From the NCBI GenBank assembly GCA_018882725.1, contig VERK01000077.1:1-9463 (forward strand): a stretch of DNA of 9,463 nucleotides. The letters run 5' to 3'. The notes under the pieces are model-generated. The model saw only the letters and a list, made by a program, of their open reading frames with translations, did no database searches and was not told the origin of the DNA. The position numbers were made by a program, and so were the translations under genes. The stretch comes from Actinomycetota bacterium. GTDB lineage: Bacteria > Actinomycetota > Acidimicrobiia > Acidimicrobiales > Ilumatobacteraceae. Positions 1 to 7,321 of this stretch are shown here, in pieces. Within the stretch, counting starts at the first letter, position 1, and every line of letters begins with the position of its first letter.

Positions 1-29
1 TCGGTGAGGGCGACTCGGCCGACGAGTGA
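1..29 (+). CDS. rpoZ: C-terminal tail of probable RNA polymerase omega subunit (partial)
   Basis: Only the end of the gene is inside the window. Reading from base 3 gives Gly-Glu-Gly-Asp-Ser-Ala-Asp-Glu and then TGA at 27-29. An acidic, low-complexity tail is what actinobacterial omega subunits usually end with, and rpoZ commonly lies directly before coaBC in this phylum. The stop is 10 bases before the proposed coaBC start, so the two would be in one operon. Eight residues cannot prove identity; the call rests on gene order and the acidic tail. Omega is a small assembly and stability subunit of RNA polymerase. Confidence 0.45.
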
Positions 30-39
30 CGAGTTCCGA

Positions 40-1242
40 GTGACGACGTCCTCGGCGCCTCTTGCAGGCAAGAACATCGTCCTCGGTGTGTGCGGCGGTA
101 TCGCCGCGTACAAAGCAATCGAGGTGTGTCGTCGCCTCGTCGATCTCGGTGCACATGTCGCTCCGGTGATGACCGACGGTGCCGAACGCTTCGTCGGACG
201 CACCACGTTCTCGGCTCTGGCCAGTCAGCCCGTGCAAACGTCGCTGTGGGACGAAGAGTCACCCATCCCGCACACACGACTGGGCCAAGCTGCCGATCTG
301 GTTCTCGTCGCGCCGGCGACTGCGCGGCTCTTGTCGGCCTACGCACATGGTTTGTCGCACGATCTGCTCACCAACGTCCTCATCGCCACGCGCGCACCCG
401 TTGTCGTGTGCCCGGCCATGCACACCGAGATGTGGGAACACCAAGCCGTTCAGGCGAACGTCCGAACTCTGCGCGAGCGCGGCGTGCACGTGGTCGACCC
501 GGAGGACGGCCGGCTGGCTGGTGGTGATTCCGGCAAAGGCCGTCTGGCCGCTCCCGATGCGATCGTGGCCGAAGTGTTGTCGGTTCTCGGCCAACGCGAC
601 CTCGACGGCGTTCACGTGGTGGTCAGTGCGGGAGGCACTCGCGAACCCATCGACGCGGTGCGTGTGATCGCCAATCGTTCGAGTGGCAAGCAGGGTTACG
701 CCGTTGCCGAAGAGGCTCGTCGCCGTGGTGCGCGGGTCACCCTCGTCACGACGGTCGATCGCCCGGCCCCCGTCGGTGTCGAGTCGGTGTGCGTCGAAAC
801 GGCCGCCCAGATGAAGACTGCGCTCGACGGTTTGGCCGCGACGGCCGACGTGGTCGTGATGGCGGCGGCGGTGGCCGACTTCCGTCCGGTGTCGTGCGCG
901 TCCGGCAAGATCAAGAAATCGGGTGGCGTGCCCGAGATCGTTCTCGAGCCCACCCCCGACATCCTGGCTGGTCTCGGTGCAGCCAAGCGTCCCGGCCAGA
1001 TCCTCGTCGGCTTCGCGGCCGAAACCGGTGATCTGGTGGCCCAGGCACAGTCGAAACTCGAACGCAAGAACCTCGATCTCGTGGTGGCCAACGATGTGAG
1101 CCAGCCCGGTGTGGGCTTTCAGCACGACACCAATGCGGTCACCTTCGTGCGACCCGGTGGCGAATTAGAGTCGCATCCGTTGAGCGACAAGCGGGACATT
1201 GCCCGCGCGTTGCTCGACATCGTGGTCGGCCTGCGGGCCTGA
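40..1242 (+). CDS. coaBC: Bifunctional phosphopantothenoylcysteine decarboxylase / phosphopantothenate-cysteine ligase CoaBC (Dfp)
   Basis: CoaBC makes 4'-phosphopantetheine for coenzyme A: CoaB joins 4'-phosphopantothenate to cysteine using CTP, and FMN-dependent CoaC decarboxylates the product. Numbering from GTG at 40 (400 aa), the CoaC half shows GGIAAYK at 19-25 (flavin site), the active-site-type His78 in IPHTRLG, and PAMHTEMW at 125-132. E. coli has Asn where this has His128; I recall PAMHTEMW as the usual actinobacterial form. The substrate-flap region reads GGDSGKGRL at 161-169 and lacks the Cys found in E. coli Dfp. The CoaB half starts near 190 with SAGGTREPID at 196-205, NRSSGKQG at 212-219 and the lysine cluster GKIKK at 289-293. 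A GTG at 4 is also in frame, but it lies inside the probable rpoZ tail and adds residues with no family match, so 40 is preferred. metK follows after 24 bases. Confidence 0.95.
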   Translation: MTTSSAPLAGKNIVLGVCGGIAAYKAIEVCRRLVDLGAHVAPVMTDGAERFVGRTTFSALASQPVQTSLWDEESPIPHTRLGQAADLVLVAPATARLLSAYAHGLSHDLLTNVLIATRAPVVVCPAMHTEMWEHQAVQANVRTLRERGVHVVDPEDGRLAGGDSGKGRLAAPDAIVAEVLSVLGQRDLDGVHVVVSAGGTREPIDAVRVIANRSSGKQGYAVAEEARRRGARVTLVTTVDRPAPVGVESVCVETAAQMKTALDGLAATADVVVMAAAVADFRPVSCASGKIKKSGGVPEIVLEPTPDILAGLGAAKRPGQILVGFAAETGDLVAQAQSKLERKNLDLVVANDVSQPGVGFQHDTNAVTFVRPGGELESHPLSDKRDIARALLDIVVGLRA

Positions 1243-1256
1243 CCCCCAGCCGATTC

Positions 1257-1261
1257 AGGAG
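1257..1261 (+). promoter_or_regulatory. Ribosome binding site of metK
   Basis: AGGAG lies five bases before ATG 1267. It is one of the clearest Shine-Dalgarno sequences in the window and fixes the metK start. The whole coaBC-metK gap is 24 bases, so there is no room for a SAM-sensing riboswitch. Confidence 0.8.
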
Positions 1262-1266
1262 CACCG

Positions 1267-2460
1267 ATGAGCCAACAGTGGACGTTCACATCCGAGAGCG
1301 TGACCGAAGGTCACCCCGACAAGATGGCCGATCAGATTTCCGATGCGGTGCTCGATGCGATCCTCGCCAAGGACCCACACGCCCGTGTCGCCTGTGAAAC
1401 GTTGGTGACCACCGGACTGTGCCTGGTGTCGGGTGAGATCTCCACGGCTGAGTACGTCGAGATTCCCGAGATCGCGCGCGAGGTCATCAAGAGCATCGGC
1501 TACGACAACGCCGAGTACGGCTTCGATGGCAAGACGTGCGGTGTGCTCGTCGCTCTCGATGCGCAGAGTCCGGATATCGCCCAGGGCGTCGATCGCAGCG
1601 AAGAAGTCCGCTCGCGCGCAGGCAGCGACGACCTCGACCTGCAAGGCGCGGGCGACCAGGGAATGATGTTCGGCTACGCGTGCAACGAAACGCCCACGCT
1701 CATGCCGCTGCCCATCGACCTGGCCCACCGCTTGGCCGAACGTCTCACCGATGCCCGCAAGTCCGGACAGATTCCGTACCTGCGGCCCGACGGCAAGACC
1801 CAGGTCACGTTCGATTACGAAGACGGCAAGCCTGTTCGCTTGCGCACGGTGCTCGTGTCCACGCAGCACCACGATGGTGTCGATCGCGACACCGTCATCC
1901 GCCCCGATCTCATCGAGCAGGTCATTCGCCCGGTCATCCCGGCGCAGTTCGCCAAGGACGACTACGCGGTGTTCGTGAACCCCACCGGCAAGTTCGTGCT
2001 CGGTGGACCGCACGCCGACACCGGCTTGACCGGCCGCAAGATCATCGTCGACACCTACGGCGGCATGGGTCGTCACGGTGGTGGCGCGTTCAGCGGCAAG
2101 GATCCGAGCAAGGTCGATCGTTCGGCGGCGTACGCCGCTCGCTGGGTGGCCAAGCATGTGGTGGCCGCTGGTGCGGCCGACCGCTGTGAAGTGCAGGTGG
2201 CCTACGCGATCGGCATGGCGCACCCGGTGAGCATTCTCGTCGAAACGTTCGGGACCGAGAAGGTCCCGGCCGCCACGATCGAATCCGCTGTGCGCGCGGT
2301 GTTCGACTTGCGTCCCGCCGCCATCGTGCGCGACCTCAAGCTCAAGCGCCCGATCTACCGCAAGACCGCGGCCTACGGCCACTTCGGCCGCGAACTGCCC
2401 GAGTTCGAGTGGGAGCAGTTGTCGCGACTCTCCGACTTCTCGTCGGCTCTCGGACTCTGA
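1267..2460 (+). CDS. metK: S-adenosylmethionine synthase (methionine adenosyltransferase)
   Basis: MetK makes S-adenosylmethionine from ATP and methionine in the cytoplasm and works as a tetramer. The 397-residue product has the full family signature: TSESVTEGHPDK at 8-19 with the ATP-contacting His16, the hexapeptide GAGDQG at 127-132 followed by MMFGYA, and the glycine-rich loop GGGAFSGKD at 271-279, then DRSAAYAARWVAKHVVAAG. E. coli MetK is 384 aa, so the length is normal. The start is set by the AGGAG site five bases upstream. It lies between coaBC and priA, an order widely conserved in actinobacteria. Its product is the methyl donor for the two methyltransferases in this window (RsmC-like and RsmB). 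A 415-codon open frame on the opposite strand covers it, but that is a composition shadow. Confidence 0.98.
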   Translation: MSQQWTFTSESVTEGHPDKMADQISDAVLDAILAKDPHARVACETLVTTGLCLVSGEISTAEYVEIPEIAREVIKSIGYDNAEYGFDGKTCGVLVALDAQSPDIAQGVDRSEEVRSRAGSDDLDLQGAGDQGMMFGYACNETPTLMPLPIDLAHRLAERLTDARKSGQIPYLRPDGKTQVTFDYEDGKPVRLRTVLVSTQHHDGVDRDTVIRPDLIEQVIRPVIPAQFAKDDYAVFVNPTGKFVLGGPHADTGLTGRKIIVDTYGGMGRHGGGAFSGKDPSKVDRSAAYAARWVAKHVVAAGAADRCEVQVAYAIGMAHPVSILVETFGTEKVPAATIESAVRAVFDLRPAAIVRDLKLKRPIYRKTAAYGHFGRELPEFEWEQLSRLSDFSSALGL

Positions 2461-2467
2461 GACGACT

Positions 2468-4183
2468 CTGACTCGAGTCGTTCGCGTCGCCCCCGACGTC
2501 ACCGGGATCGATCGCGTCTTCGACTACGTCGTGCCCGACGATCTCGCGTCGTCGGTCGGCCTCGGGTCTCGTGTTCGTGTGTCGTTACACGGCCGTCGGG
2601 TCGGAGGTTGGGTGGTCGAGGACGATGTGGTGAGCGACGTCACCGCGACTCTGAAACCCATCGCGAAATCGAGCGGACTCGGTCCCGACGCCGAGGTGCT
2701 CGCGTTGTGCGAGTGGGCCGCCCATCGCTGGTGCTCCGGTCGCTTGCGCCCTCTTCTCGTCACCGCGTCACCACCCGTCGTGGTCCACCGCGCCGGAACT
2801 CCGCGGCGCACCACTGTGGTGGCCGAACCGTCGTCGCCGGCCACCACGTCGCTCATCGAGCGGGGTGGTGGCGTGTTGCGTCTTCCGCCCACCGCCGATC
2901 AATTGCCGGCAATTTTGTCGGCTGCGCGGGTTGGTCCGACCCTCGTGGTGTGTCCGTCGGTCGAGGGTGCGCGCGCTTTGGCGGCTCGTCTGCGACGCAC
3001 CGCGGTGTCGGTCGCCTTGATTCCCGACGACTGGGCTCAGGCTCGTGGCGGTGTCGACGTGGTGATCGGCGCGCGACAGGCCGCGTTCGCTCCGTGTCCC
3101 GATCTCGCGGTTGCACTTTTGCTCGACGAACACGACGAGGCGTTACAAGAAGAGAGAACCCCCACGTGGCACGCGCGTGACGTACTCGTAGAGCGTGCCC
3201 GTCGTGCCGGGGCCACGTTCGTGGCGGTGTCACCCACCCCCAGTGCGATGGTGCGTCACGATCGGTTCGTGTTGGCACCACCGGTCGAACGTGAAGCAGC
3301 TGCCTGGCCCGAGGTAGTCGCGGTCGATCGTCGCGCCGTCGAACCGTGGAAGCGCTCGCTGGTGTCTGATGAATTGATCGCGGAATTGCGCGATCATGCG
3401 CGGCGAGTGGCCTGTGTGGTGAACACGAAAGGTCAGGCTCGCCTGGTTGCGTGTCGCCAGTGCCGCGAGTTGGCGCGCTGCGAATCGTGTGGTGCATCGG
3501 TGGCCGAGATCACGGAGGGAACGTTGACCTGTGCGTCGTGTTCGACCTCGCGGGCCACGCTCTGCGCCGCCTGCGGTTCGACAGCCATGGCTCGCGTGAA
3601 GCCCGGCACGGCTCGGTTGCGCGCCGAGATCGAAGCGGCCGCCCACCGGTCGGTGATGGAAGTGACGGGTTCGTCGACGTTCGACGACACGAGCTGTGAC
3701 GTGTTCGTCGGGACCGAAGCCGTGCTGCATCGAGTACGACGCATCGACACCGTGGTGTTCCTCGACTTCGACGCCGAGTTGCTGGCTCCGCGTTATCGCG
3801 CCGCCGAACAGGCGATGTCGTTGCTGGTGCGAGCCGGACGTCTGGTGGGAGCGCGGGGACGTGGAGGCAAGGTGTTGGTCCAGACCACCCTCGTCGACCA
3901 CGACGTGATCGTGAGCGCCGTGACCGGTGATCCGGCCGTGGCGGCCGAGCGTGAGACCGTTCGCCGTCGCGATCTCTCGTTGCCACCATTCTCCGCGCTG
4001 GCGCTCGTGGAAGGCGATGACGCCGAGTCGTTCACGACGCGATTGGGATCCGATGTGATGGTGGCTCGACACGGTGCAGGTTTCTTGGTGCGCGCTACGT
4101 CACCTGATGTCCTGGCTGATGCGGTAGCCCGGGCCGAACGGCCGGCCGGTGTTCGTATCGAAGTCGATCCGCCGCGCGTCTAG
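2468..4183 (+). CDS. priA: Primosomal protein N' (PriA), helicase-degenerate actinobacterial type, probable CTG start
   Basis: PriA recognises stalled forks and starts primosome assembly. The PriA N-terminal pattern (VAPDVTGIDRVFDYVVPD) begins upstream of the first GTG (2531), which would remove 21 conserved residues. No ATG, GTG or TTG lies in that frame upstream, so CTG 2468, seven bases after the metK stop, is the best start and gives 571 aa. Four CxxC pairs (about C329, C332, C338, C341, C355, C358, C366, C369) form the zinc-binding region. No GxGKT Walker A motif exists: the region around 140-165 runs straight from TADQLPAILSAA to TLVVCPSVEGA. The DEEH box is altered to DEHDEA at 220-225, and the motif VI region near 452-468 (VRAGRLVGARGRGG) is degenerate. 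This fits the ATPase-dead PriA known in actinobacteria, which probably acts as a DNA-binding or loading scaffold. E. coli PriA is 732 aa. The TAG stop overlaps the stop of the convergent methyltransferase gene. Confidence 0.9.
   Translation: MTRVVRVAPDVTGIDRVFDYVVPDDLASSVGLGSRVRVSLHGRRVGGWVVEDDVVSDVTATLKPIAKSSGLGPDAEVLALCEWAAHRWCSGRLRPLLVTASPPVVVHRAGTPRRTTVVAEPSSPATTSLIERGGGVLRLPPTADQLPAILSAARVGPTLVVCPSVEGARALAARLRRTAVSVALIPDDWAQARGGVDVVIGARQAAFAPCPDLAVALLLDEHDEALQEERTPTWHARDVLVERARRAGATFVAVSPTPSAMVRHDRFVLAPPVEREAAAWPEVVAVDRRAVEPWKRSLVSDELIAELRDHARRVACVVNTKGQARLVACRQCRELARCESCGASVAEITEGTLTCASCSTSRATLCAACGSTAMARVKPGTARLRAEIEAAAHRSVMEVTGSSTFDDTSCDVFVGTEAVLHRVRRIDTVVFLDFDAELLAPRYRAAEQAMSLLVRAGRLVGARGRGGKVLVQTTLVDHDVIVSAVTGDPAVAAERETVRRRDLSLPPFSALALVEGDDAESFTTRLGSDVMVARHGAGFLVRATSPDVLADAVARAERPAGVRIEVDPPRV
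4180..4183. other. Shared CTAG: overlapping convergent stop codons of priA and the methyltransferase gene
   Basis: The palindrome CTAG holds TAG at 4181-4183 (plus strand, priA) and TAG at 4182-4180 (minus strand). There is no intergenic DNA. A short inverted repeat, CGCGC at 4173-4177 and GCGCG at 4184-4188, encloses the site with a six-base loop. It has no T-run on either side, so it is not a convincing intrinsic terminator. Confidence 0.85.
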
Positions 4184-4773
4184 GCGCGCCAGACGTCGAG
4201 CAGGCGATAGCCACGACGCGAACCGAGGCGCTCGACTTCGTAGCCCTCGGTGCCGAGCCAACGCGCGAGCGAGTCGCTGCCAAGGTTCTTGTTGACCACG
4301 AGAATCGCGTGTCCGTTCGGGGCCAGACGGGCCAGCCAGCGCGTGAGCATGTGGTGCAGAACGTCCTTGCCGACCTTGATCGGGGGATTGCTCCAGATCA
4401 GATCGAAGACGACATCGTCGGGTACGTCGTCGGGCTCGCCCACCTTCACGTTGGAAAGGCCCAGACGTTCGGCGTTCGTTCGCGTGAGTTCGAGTGCGCG
4501 CTGGTTGACGTCGATGGCCCAGACGGTGGCCGCCGGTGATCGTCGAGCCAGCGCCAACGCGATGGGTCCGGCCCCGCAGCCGAGATCGAGAAAGGTTCCC
4601 GTGGGCGGCGGACCGGGTGCGTCCGACAACAAGATCTTGGTTCCGGCATCGAGTTGGCCGTGCGAGAAGACCCCGGCGTCCGACACGTAGTCGAACGCAT
4701 CACCGGGAAGCAGTACCTCGACCGTCTCGGGATGTGACGCCGCGCTCGGCGAGTTGTCGAAGTAGTGCGACAT
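4180..4773 (-). CDS. RsmC/RlmG-like class I SAM-dependent methyltransferase, single domain (MTS family)
   Basis: The 197-residue product matches the catalytic half of the RsmC/RlmG group, which methylate N2 of guanine in rRNA (RsmC: 16S G1207; RlmG: 23S G1835). Visible features are GVFSHGQLDAGTKILL at 34-49, typical just before the Rossmann fold in this group; SAM-binding DLGCGAGP at 63-70; an acidic ribose-binding position at AIDVN 86-90; and the catalytic SNPP at 128-131. E. coli RsmC is about 343 aa because it carries an extra inactive N-terminal MTase-like domain, which is absent here as in many actinobacterial relatives. The exact target base is not known from sequence. The minus-strand frame stays open far upstream to about 5397, but the protein match begins at ATG 4773, and the extension is antisense to def and fmt. 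It is divergent from def with 21 bases between starts, and convergent with priA. Confidence 0.85.
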   Translation of the reverse strand: MSHYFDNSPSAASHPETVEVLLPGDAFDYVSDAGVFSHGQLDAGTKILLSDAPGPPPTGTFLDLGCGAGPIALALARRSPAATVWAIDVNQRALELTRTNAERLGLSNVKVGEPDDVPDDVVFDLIWSNPPIKVGKDVLHHMLTRWLARLAPNGHAILVVNKNLGSDSLARWLGTEGYEVERLGSRRGYRLLDVWRA

Positions 4774-4781
4774 GTCGGAAG

Positions 4782-4787
4782 TAGCCT
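4782..4787 (+). promoter_or_regulatory. Candidate -10 box (TAGCCT) for a leaderless def transcript
   Basis: TAGCCT fits the actinobacterial TAnnnT -10 pattern and ends seven bases before ATG 4795, so transcription would begin at or one base before the start codon. There is no Shine-Dalgarno at a usable distance (the nearest, GGAAG at 4777-4781, is 13 bases away). I see no good -35 box. The spacer to the divergent methyltransferase gene is only 21 bases, so a promoter of this kind is about all that fits. Confidence 0.45.
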
Positions 4788-4794
4788 CGCAGAC

Positions 4795-5322
4795 ATGGCC
4801 TATCAGATCCGGACATACGGAGACCCGGTACTGGCGTCGAAGGCCGCCACCGTGGCCGACATCGACGCCAAAGTGGTCCGGATCGTCGACGAGATGTTCT
4901 CCACGCTGTATCGCAGCGACTCTGGTATCGGATTGGCGGCCCCGCAAGTGGGCATCCAGCGCCAGATCTTCGTCTGGGACATGGGCGACGATCCGTTGGT
5001 CGTCATCAATCCCGAGATCGTCGAGTCCGACGGCGAATGGGTCTACGACGAGGGGTGCCTCAGTATTCCAGGCTTGTACGTGCAGATGACTCGTCCGAAG
5101 ACCGTCTTGTTGCGCGGTCTCGATCTCGACGGAAACGAGTTCGAACTCGAAGCCGACGAACTCGAAGCACGCTTGTTCCAACACGAACTCGACCACCTCA
5201 ACGGCATTCTCATGTTCGATCGCATGCAGCCCGAACAGCGCAAGGAAGCACTGGCCGAGTACAAGCGCATTCTCGACGGCGACACCGACGCCAAGCCGCT
5301 GCGCCGCCTGCGGGCCCAATGA
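4795..5322 (+). CDS. def: Peptide deformylase
   Basis: Def removes the N-formyl group from nascent proteins using a metal ion (usually Fe2+). All three family motifs are intact in the 175-residue product: GIGLAAPQVG at 44-53, EGCLS at 86-90 with metal ligand Cys88, and HELDH at 130-134 with ligands His130 and His134 and catalytic Glu131. Length is normal (E. coli 169 aa). ATG 4795 is chosen because MAYQIRTYGDPVL is the standard N-terminus; a GTG at 4765 would add ten unmatched residues and run into the divergent gene. The start has a -10-like TAGCCT placed for a leaderless message. The last codons overlap the fmt start as ATGA, so def and fmt, which act on the same formyl group at opposite ends of the cycle, are translationally coupled. 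Confidence 0.97.
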   Translation: MAYQIRTYGDPVLASKAATVADIDAKVVRIVDEMFSTLYRSDSGIGLAAPQVGIQRQIFVWDMGDDPLVVINPEIVESDGEWVYDEGCLSIPGLYVQMTRPKTVLLRGLDLDGNEFELEADELEARLFQHELDHLNGILMFDRMQPEQRKEALAEYKRILDGDTDAKPLRRLRAQ

Positions 5323-6221
5323 CCGATCTGGCGCCGCTTCCGAGCGGGCCGATTCGTCGCGTCGTCTTTCTCGGCACTCCCGCCATGGCGGTCCCACCGC
5401 TGCGAGCTCTCGTCGATGCGGGCGTGGATGTCGCGCACGTGATCACCCGCGCCGACAAGCGCCGTGGTCGGGGGAGTGAGCTCTCGCCGAGTCCGGTGAA
5501 GCAGGCCGCGCTCGATCTGGGACTGACGGTGTCACACGCGGTCGACGACCTGCTCGCGGTGCCGTGCGACCTCGGAGTCGTGGTGGCGTACGGCGCTCTC
5601 ATCAAGCCACACGTGCTGGCCCGCGTGCCCATGGTCAACCTGCACTTCTCGTTGCTGCCGCGTTGGCGTGGAGCCGCACCGGTCGAGCGGGCTCTGCTCG
5701 CGGGCGACACCGAAACCGGTGTGTGTCTCATGCGCGTCGACGTCGGACTCGATACAGGGGCAGTGCTCGATCGCCGCACCATGTCGATCGACGACACGAC
5801 GACCGCCGATCACGTGCGCGCGCGTCTGGTGGCCGACGGAACCGAGATGTTGCTGGCGGCCTGTCGGAACGGACTGCCGAGCGAAGTGCCCCAGACCGGC
5901 GATGCTGAGTACGCCGACAAGATCACCCCCGACGAACTACGCATCGATTGGAGTGCACCGGCGCAGCGCGCTGTTCGCCAGATCCGGGTGGGTGGGGCCT
6001 GGACAACGTGGAACGACAAGCGTTTCAAGATTCACGACGCCTGCGCGGTGAACTCGACGGCCGGCGAGTCGGGGACCTGCCGTGTGGTCGACGGCCGGGT
6101 GTTGGTGGGAGTCGGGTCCGAGAGTCTCGAACTGCTGTCGGTGCAACCCGAAGGCAAAGCGGTCATGAGCGCGCCGGCCTGGGCCAATGGTGCTCGCCCC
6201 GACGGAACATCGTTCGTATGA
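5319..6221 (+). CDS. fmt: Methionyl-tRNA formyltransferase
   Basis: Fmt transfers a formyl group from 10-formyltetrahydrofolate to initiator Met-tRNA. The 300-residue protein (E. coli 315) has the N-terminal FLGTPAMAVPPLRAL at 17-31, the folate-binding and catalytic stretch NLHFSLLPRWRGAAP at 107-121 with Asn107 and His109, and the third catalytic residue Asp145 in DVGLDTG. A lysine/arginine-rich loop, TRADKRRGRG, at 43-52 corresponds to the loop that grips the tRNA acceptor end. The C-terminal OB-like domain begins near 205. The frame is open for another 282 bases upstream inside def, but the family match begins at ATG 5319, which overlaps the def stop by four bases. Its own TGA overlaps the rsmB ATG in the same way. 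Confidence 0.97.
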   Translation: MTDLAPLPSGPIRRVVFLGTPAMAVPPLRALVDAGVDVAHVITRADKRRGRGSELSPSPVKQAALDLGLTVSHAVDDLLAVPCDLGVVVAYGALIKPHVLARVPMVNLHFSLLPRWRGAAPVERALLAGDTETGVCLMRVDVGLDTGAVLDRRTMSIDDTTTADHVRARLVADGTEMLLAACRNGLPSEVPQTGDAEYADKITPDELRIDWSAPAQRAVRQIRVGGAWTTWNDKRFKIHDACAVNSTAGESGTCRVVDGRVLVGVGSESLELLSVQPEGKAVMSAPAWANGARPDGTSFV

Positions 6222-7321
6222 CGTCGGCCCGTCGACTAGCCGTCGAAGCCCTGGCCCGCATCGAGGATGGTGGGGCGTACGCCAACCTGGTCCTGCCGTC
6301 GATGCTCCGCACGTCCGAGTTGTCCGAGGCCGACCGTCGCTTCGCCACCGAACTGGTCTACGGCACGACGCGGATGCGTCGCGCGTGCGACGCGGTGATC
6401 GATCGGTTCGTCACGAAAGCGCCCGACGCCACGACGAGACGTGTCCTTCGGCTCGGCGCGTATCAACTCGTGTTCGCGGGAACGCCCCATCACGCCGCGG
6501 TGTCGGCCTCGGTCGACCTGGCCCCGAAATCCACCCGATCGTTCGTGAACGCCGTGTTGCGGCGTGTTGCGCGCACGCCCATGGTCTGGCCCGACGAGGG
6601 GACGCGCTTGTCGTATCCCGACTGGATCATCGACACGTTCGCACGTGAGGTTCCCGGCGAAGCCACGAGAGCGCTCGAGCACATGAACACCGCGCCACCG
6701 GTCACTCGACGCGACGACGGCTACGTTCAAGATCGTGCGAGTCAGATGGTGGTCGAGGCTGCGGCTGCACGACCACACGAGCGAGTTCTCGACGTGTGTG
6801 CCGGGCCGGGCGGCAAGTCCACCGGTTTGGCCGCATCGGGTGCGCGCGTGATCGGAGCCGATGTGAGCGTGACCCGAGCGACGTTGGTCGCGCGCAACGC
6901 ACAGCAACTCGGTCAGCGGGTTCCGGTGTTGGTGGCCGACGGTCGTCGACCACCGTTCGCGCGTGGTTCGTTCGATTGCGTCCTCGTCGACGCTCCGTGC
7001 TCGGGTCTCGGCGCATTGCGACGGCGCCCCGATGCTCGGTGGCGCATCACTCCCGACGATGTGAACGACTTGGTGGTGCTGCAGCGAGAGATTCTCGCCG
7101 CGTCAGCCGCGTTGGTCGCTCCGGGCGGACGATTGGTGTACAGCGTGTGCACCATCACTGCTGTCGAATCGATCGACCATCGCACACCCGACGGATTCGA
7201 GATCGACGACTCCGAACTGCCCGCTCCATGGCAACGATTCGGATCCGGTCACCGTCTGCTACCGCACGTGTCCGACACCGATGGCATGGTGATCGTCCGA
7301 TACCGTCGAGTCCATGGCTGA
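6218..7321 (+). CDS. rsmB: 16S rRNA m5C methyltransferase RsmB/Sun family, short form
   Basis: RsmB methylates C5 of C967 (E. coli numbering) in 16S rRNA. Residues 1-125 are a NusB-like RNA-binding domain (ARRLAVEALARIEDGGAYAN, then GAYQLVFAGTPHHAAVSASVDLAP and NAVLRRVAR). The methyltransferase fold starts near 186 with DVCAGPGGKS at 192-201, motif IV DAPCSGLG at 258-265 with Cys261, and motif VI YSVCT at 308-312 with the probable nucleophile Cys311. The 367-residue length is well below the usual 430-460. In relatives about 50 residues separate a 'PPxxxRVN' motif from 'xVQDxASQ'; here PPVTRRDDGYVQDRASQ runs on directly at 160-176, so the small pre-catalytic RNA-contacting subdomain is missing. 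Start ATG 6218 overlaps the fmt stop as ATGA. The final eight bases overlap mog. Confidence 0.92.
   Translation: MTSARRLAVEALARIEDGGAYANLVLPSMLRTSELSEADRRFATELVYGTTRMRRACDAVIDRFVTKAPDATTRRVLRLGAYQLVFAGTPHHAAVSASVDLAPKSTRSFVNAVLRRVARTPMVWPDEGTRLSYPDWIIDTFAREVPGEATRALEHMNTAPPVTRRDDGYVQDRASQMVVEAAAARPHERVLDVCAGPGGKSTGLAASGARVIGADVSVTRATLVARNAQQLGQRVPVLVADGRRPPFARGSFDCVLVDAPCSGLGALRRRPDARWRITPDDVNDLVVLQREILAASAALVAPGGRLVYSVCTITAVESIDHRTPDGFEIDDSELPAPWQRFGSGHRLLPHVSDTDGMVIVRYRRVHG

Noticed and set aside
4..39. Upstream GTG start for coaBC
   Set aside because: It would overlap the probable rpoZ tail and add 12 residues outside the conserved protein; GTG 40 fits better.
259..1125. 288-codon minus-strand open frame inside coaBC
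   Set aside because: Histidine- and arginine-rich shadow translation with no domain pattern, opposite an intact coaBC.
1243..1266. SAM riboswitch ahead of metK
   Set aside because: Only 24 bases separate coaBC and metK, which is too short for any SAM riboswitch class.
1255..2502. 415-codon open frame on the minus strand covering metK
   Set aside because: It mirrors the metK codon structure in GC-rich DNA, matches no family I recognise, and metK has all its motifs and a clear ribosome site.
3230..4072. Long minus-strand frame opposite priA
   Set aside because: No recognisable protein pattern; priA's cysteine pairs and conserved N-terminus show which strand is coding.
4173..4190. Intrinsic terminator between priA and the methyltransferase gene
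   Set aside because: The CGCGC/GCGCG hairpin is only five pairs and no T-run follows on either strand.
4774..5397. Upstream extension of the minus-strand methyltransferase frame across def and the start of fmt
   Set aside because: The RsmC-like match begins at ATG 4773. The extension is antisense to intact def and fmt and reads as a composition shadow.
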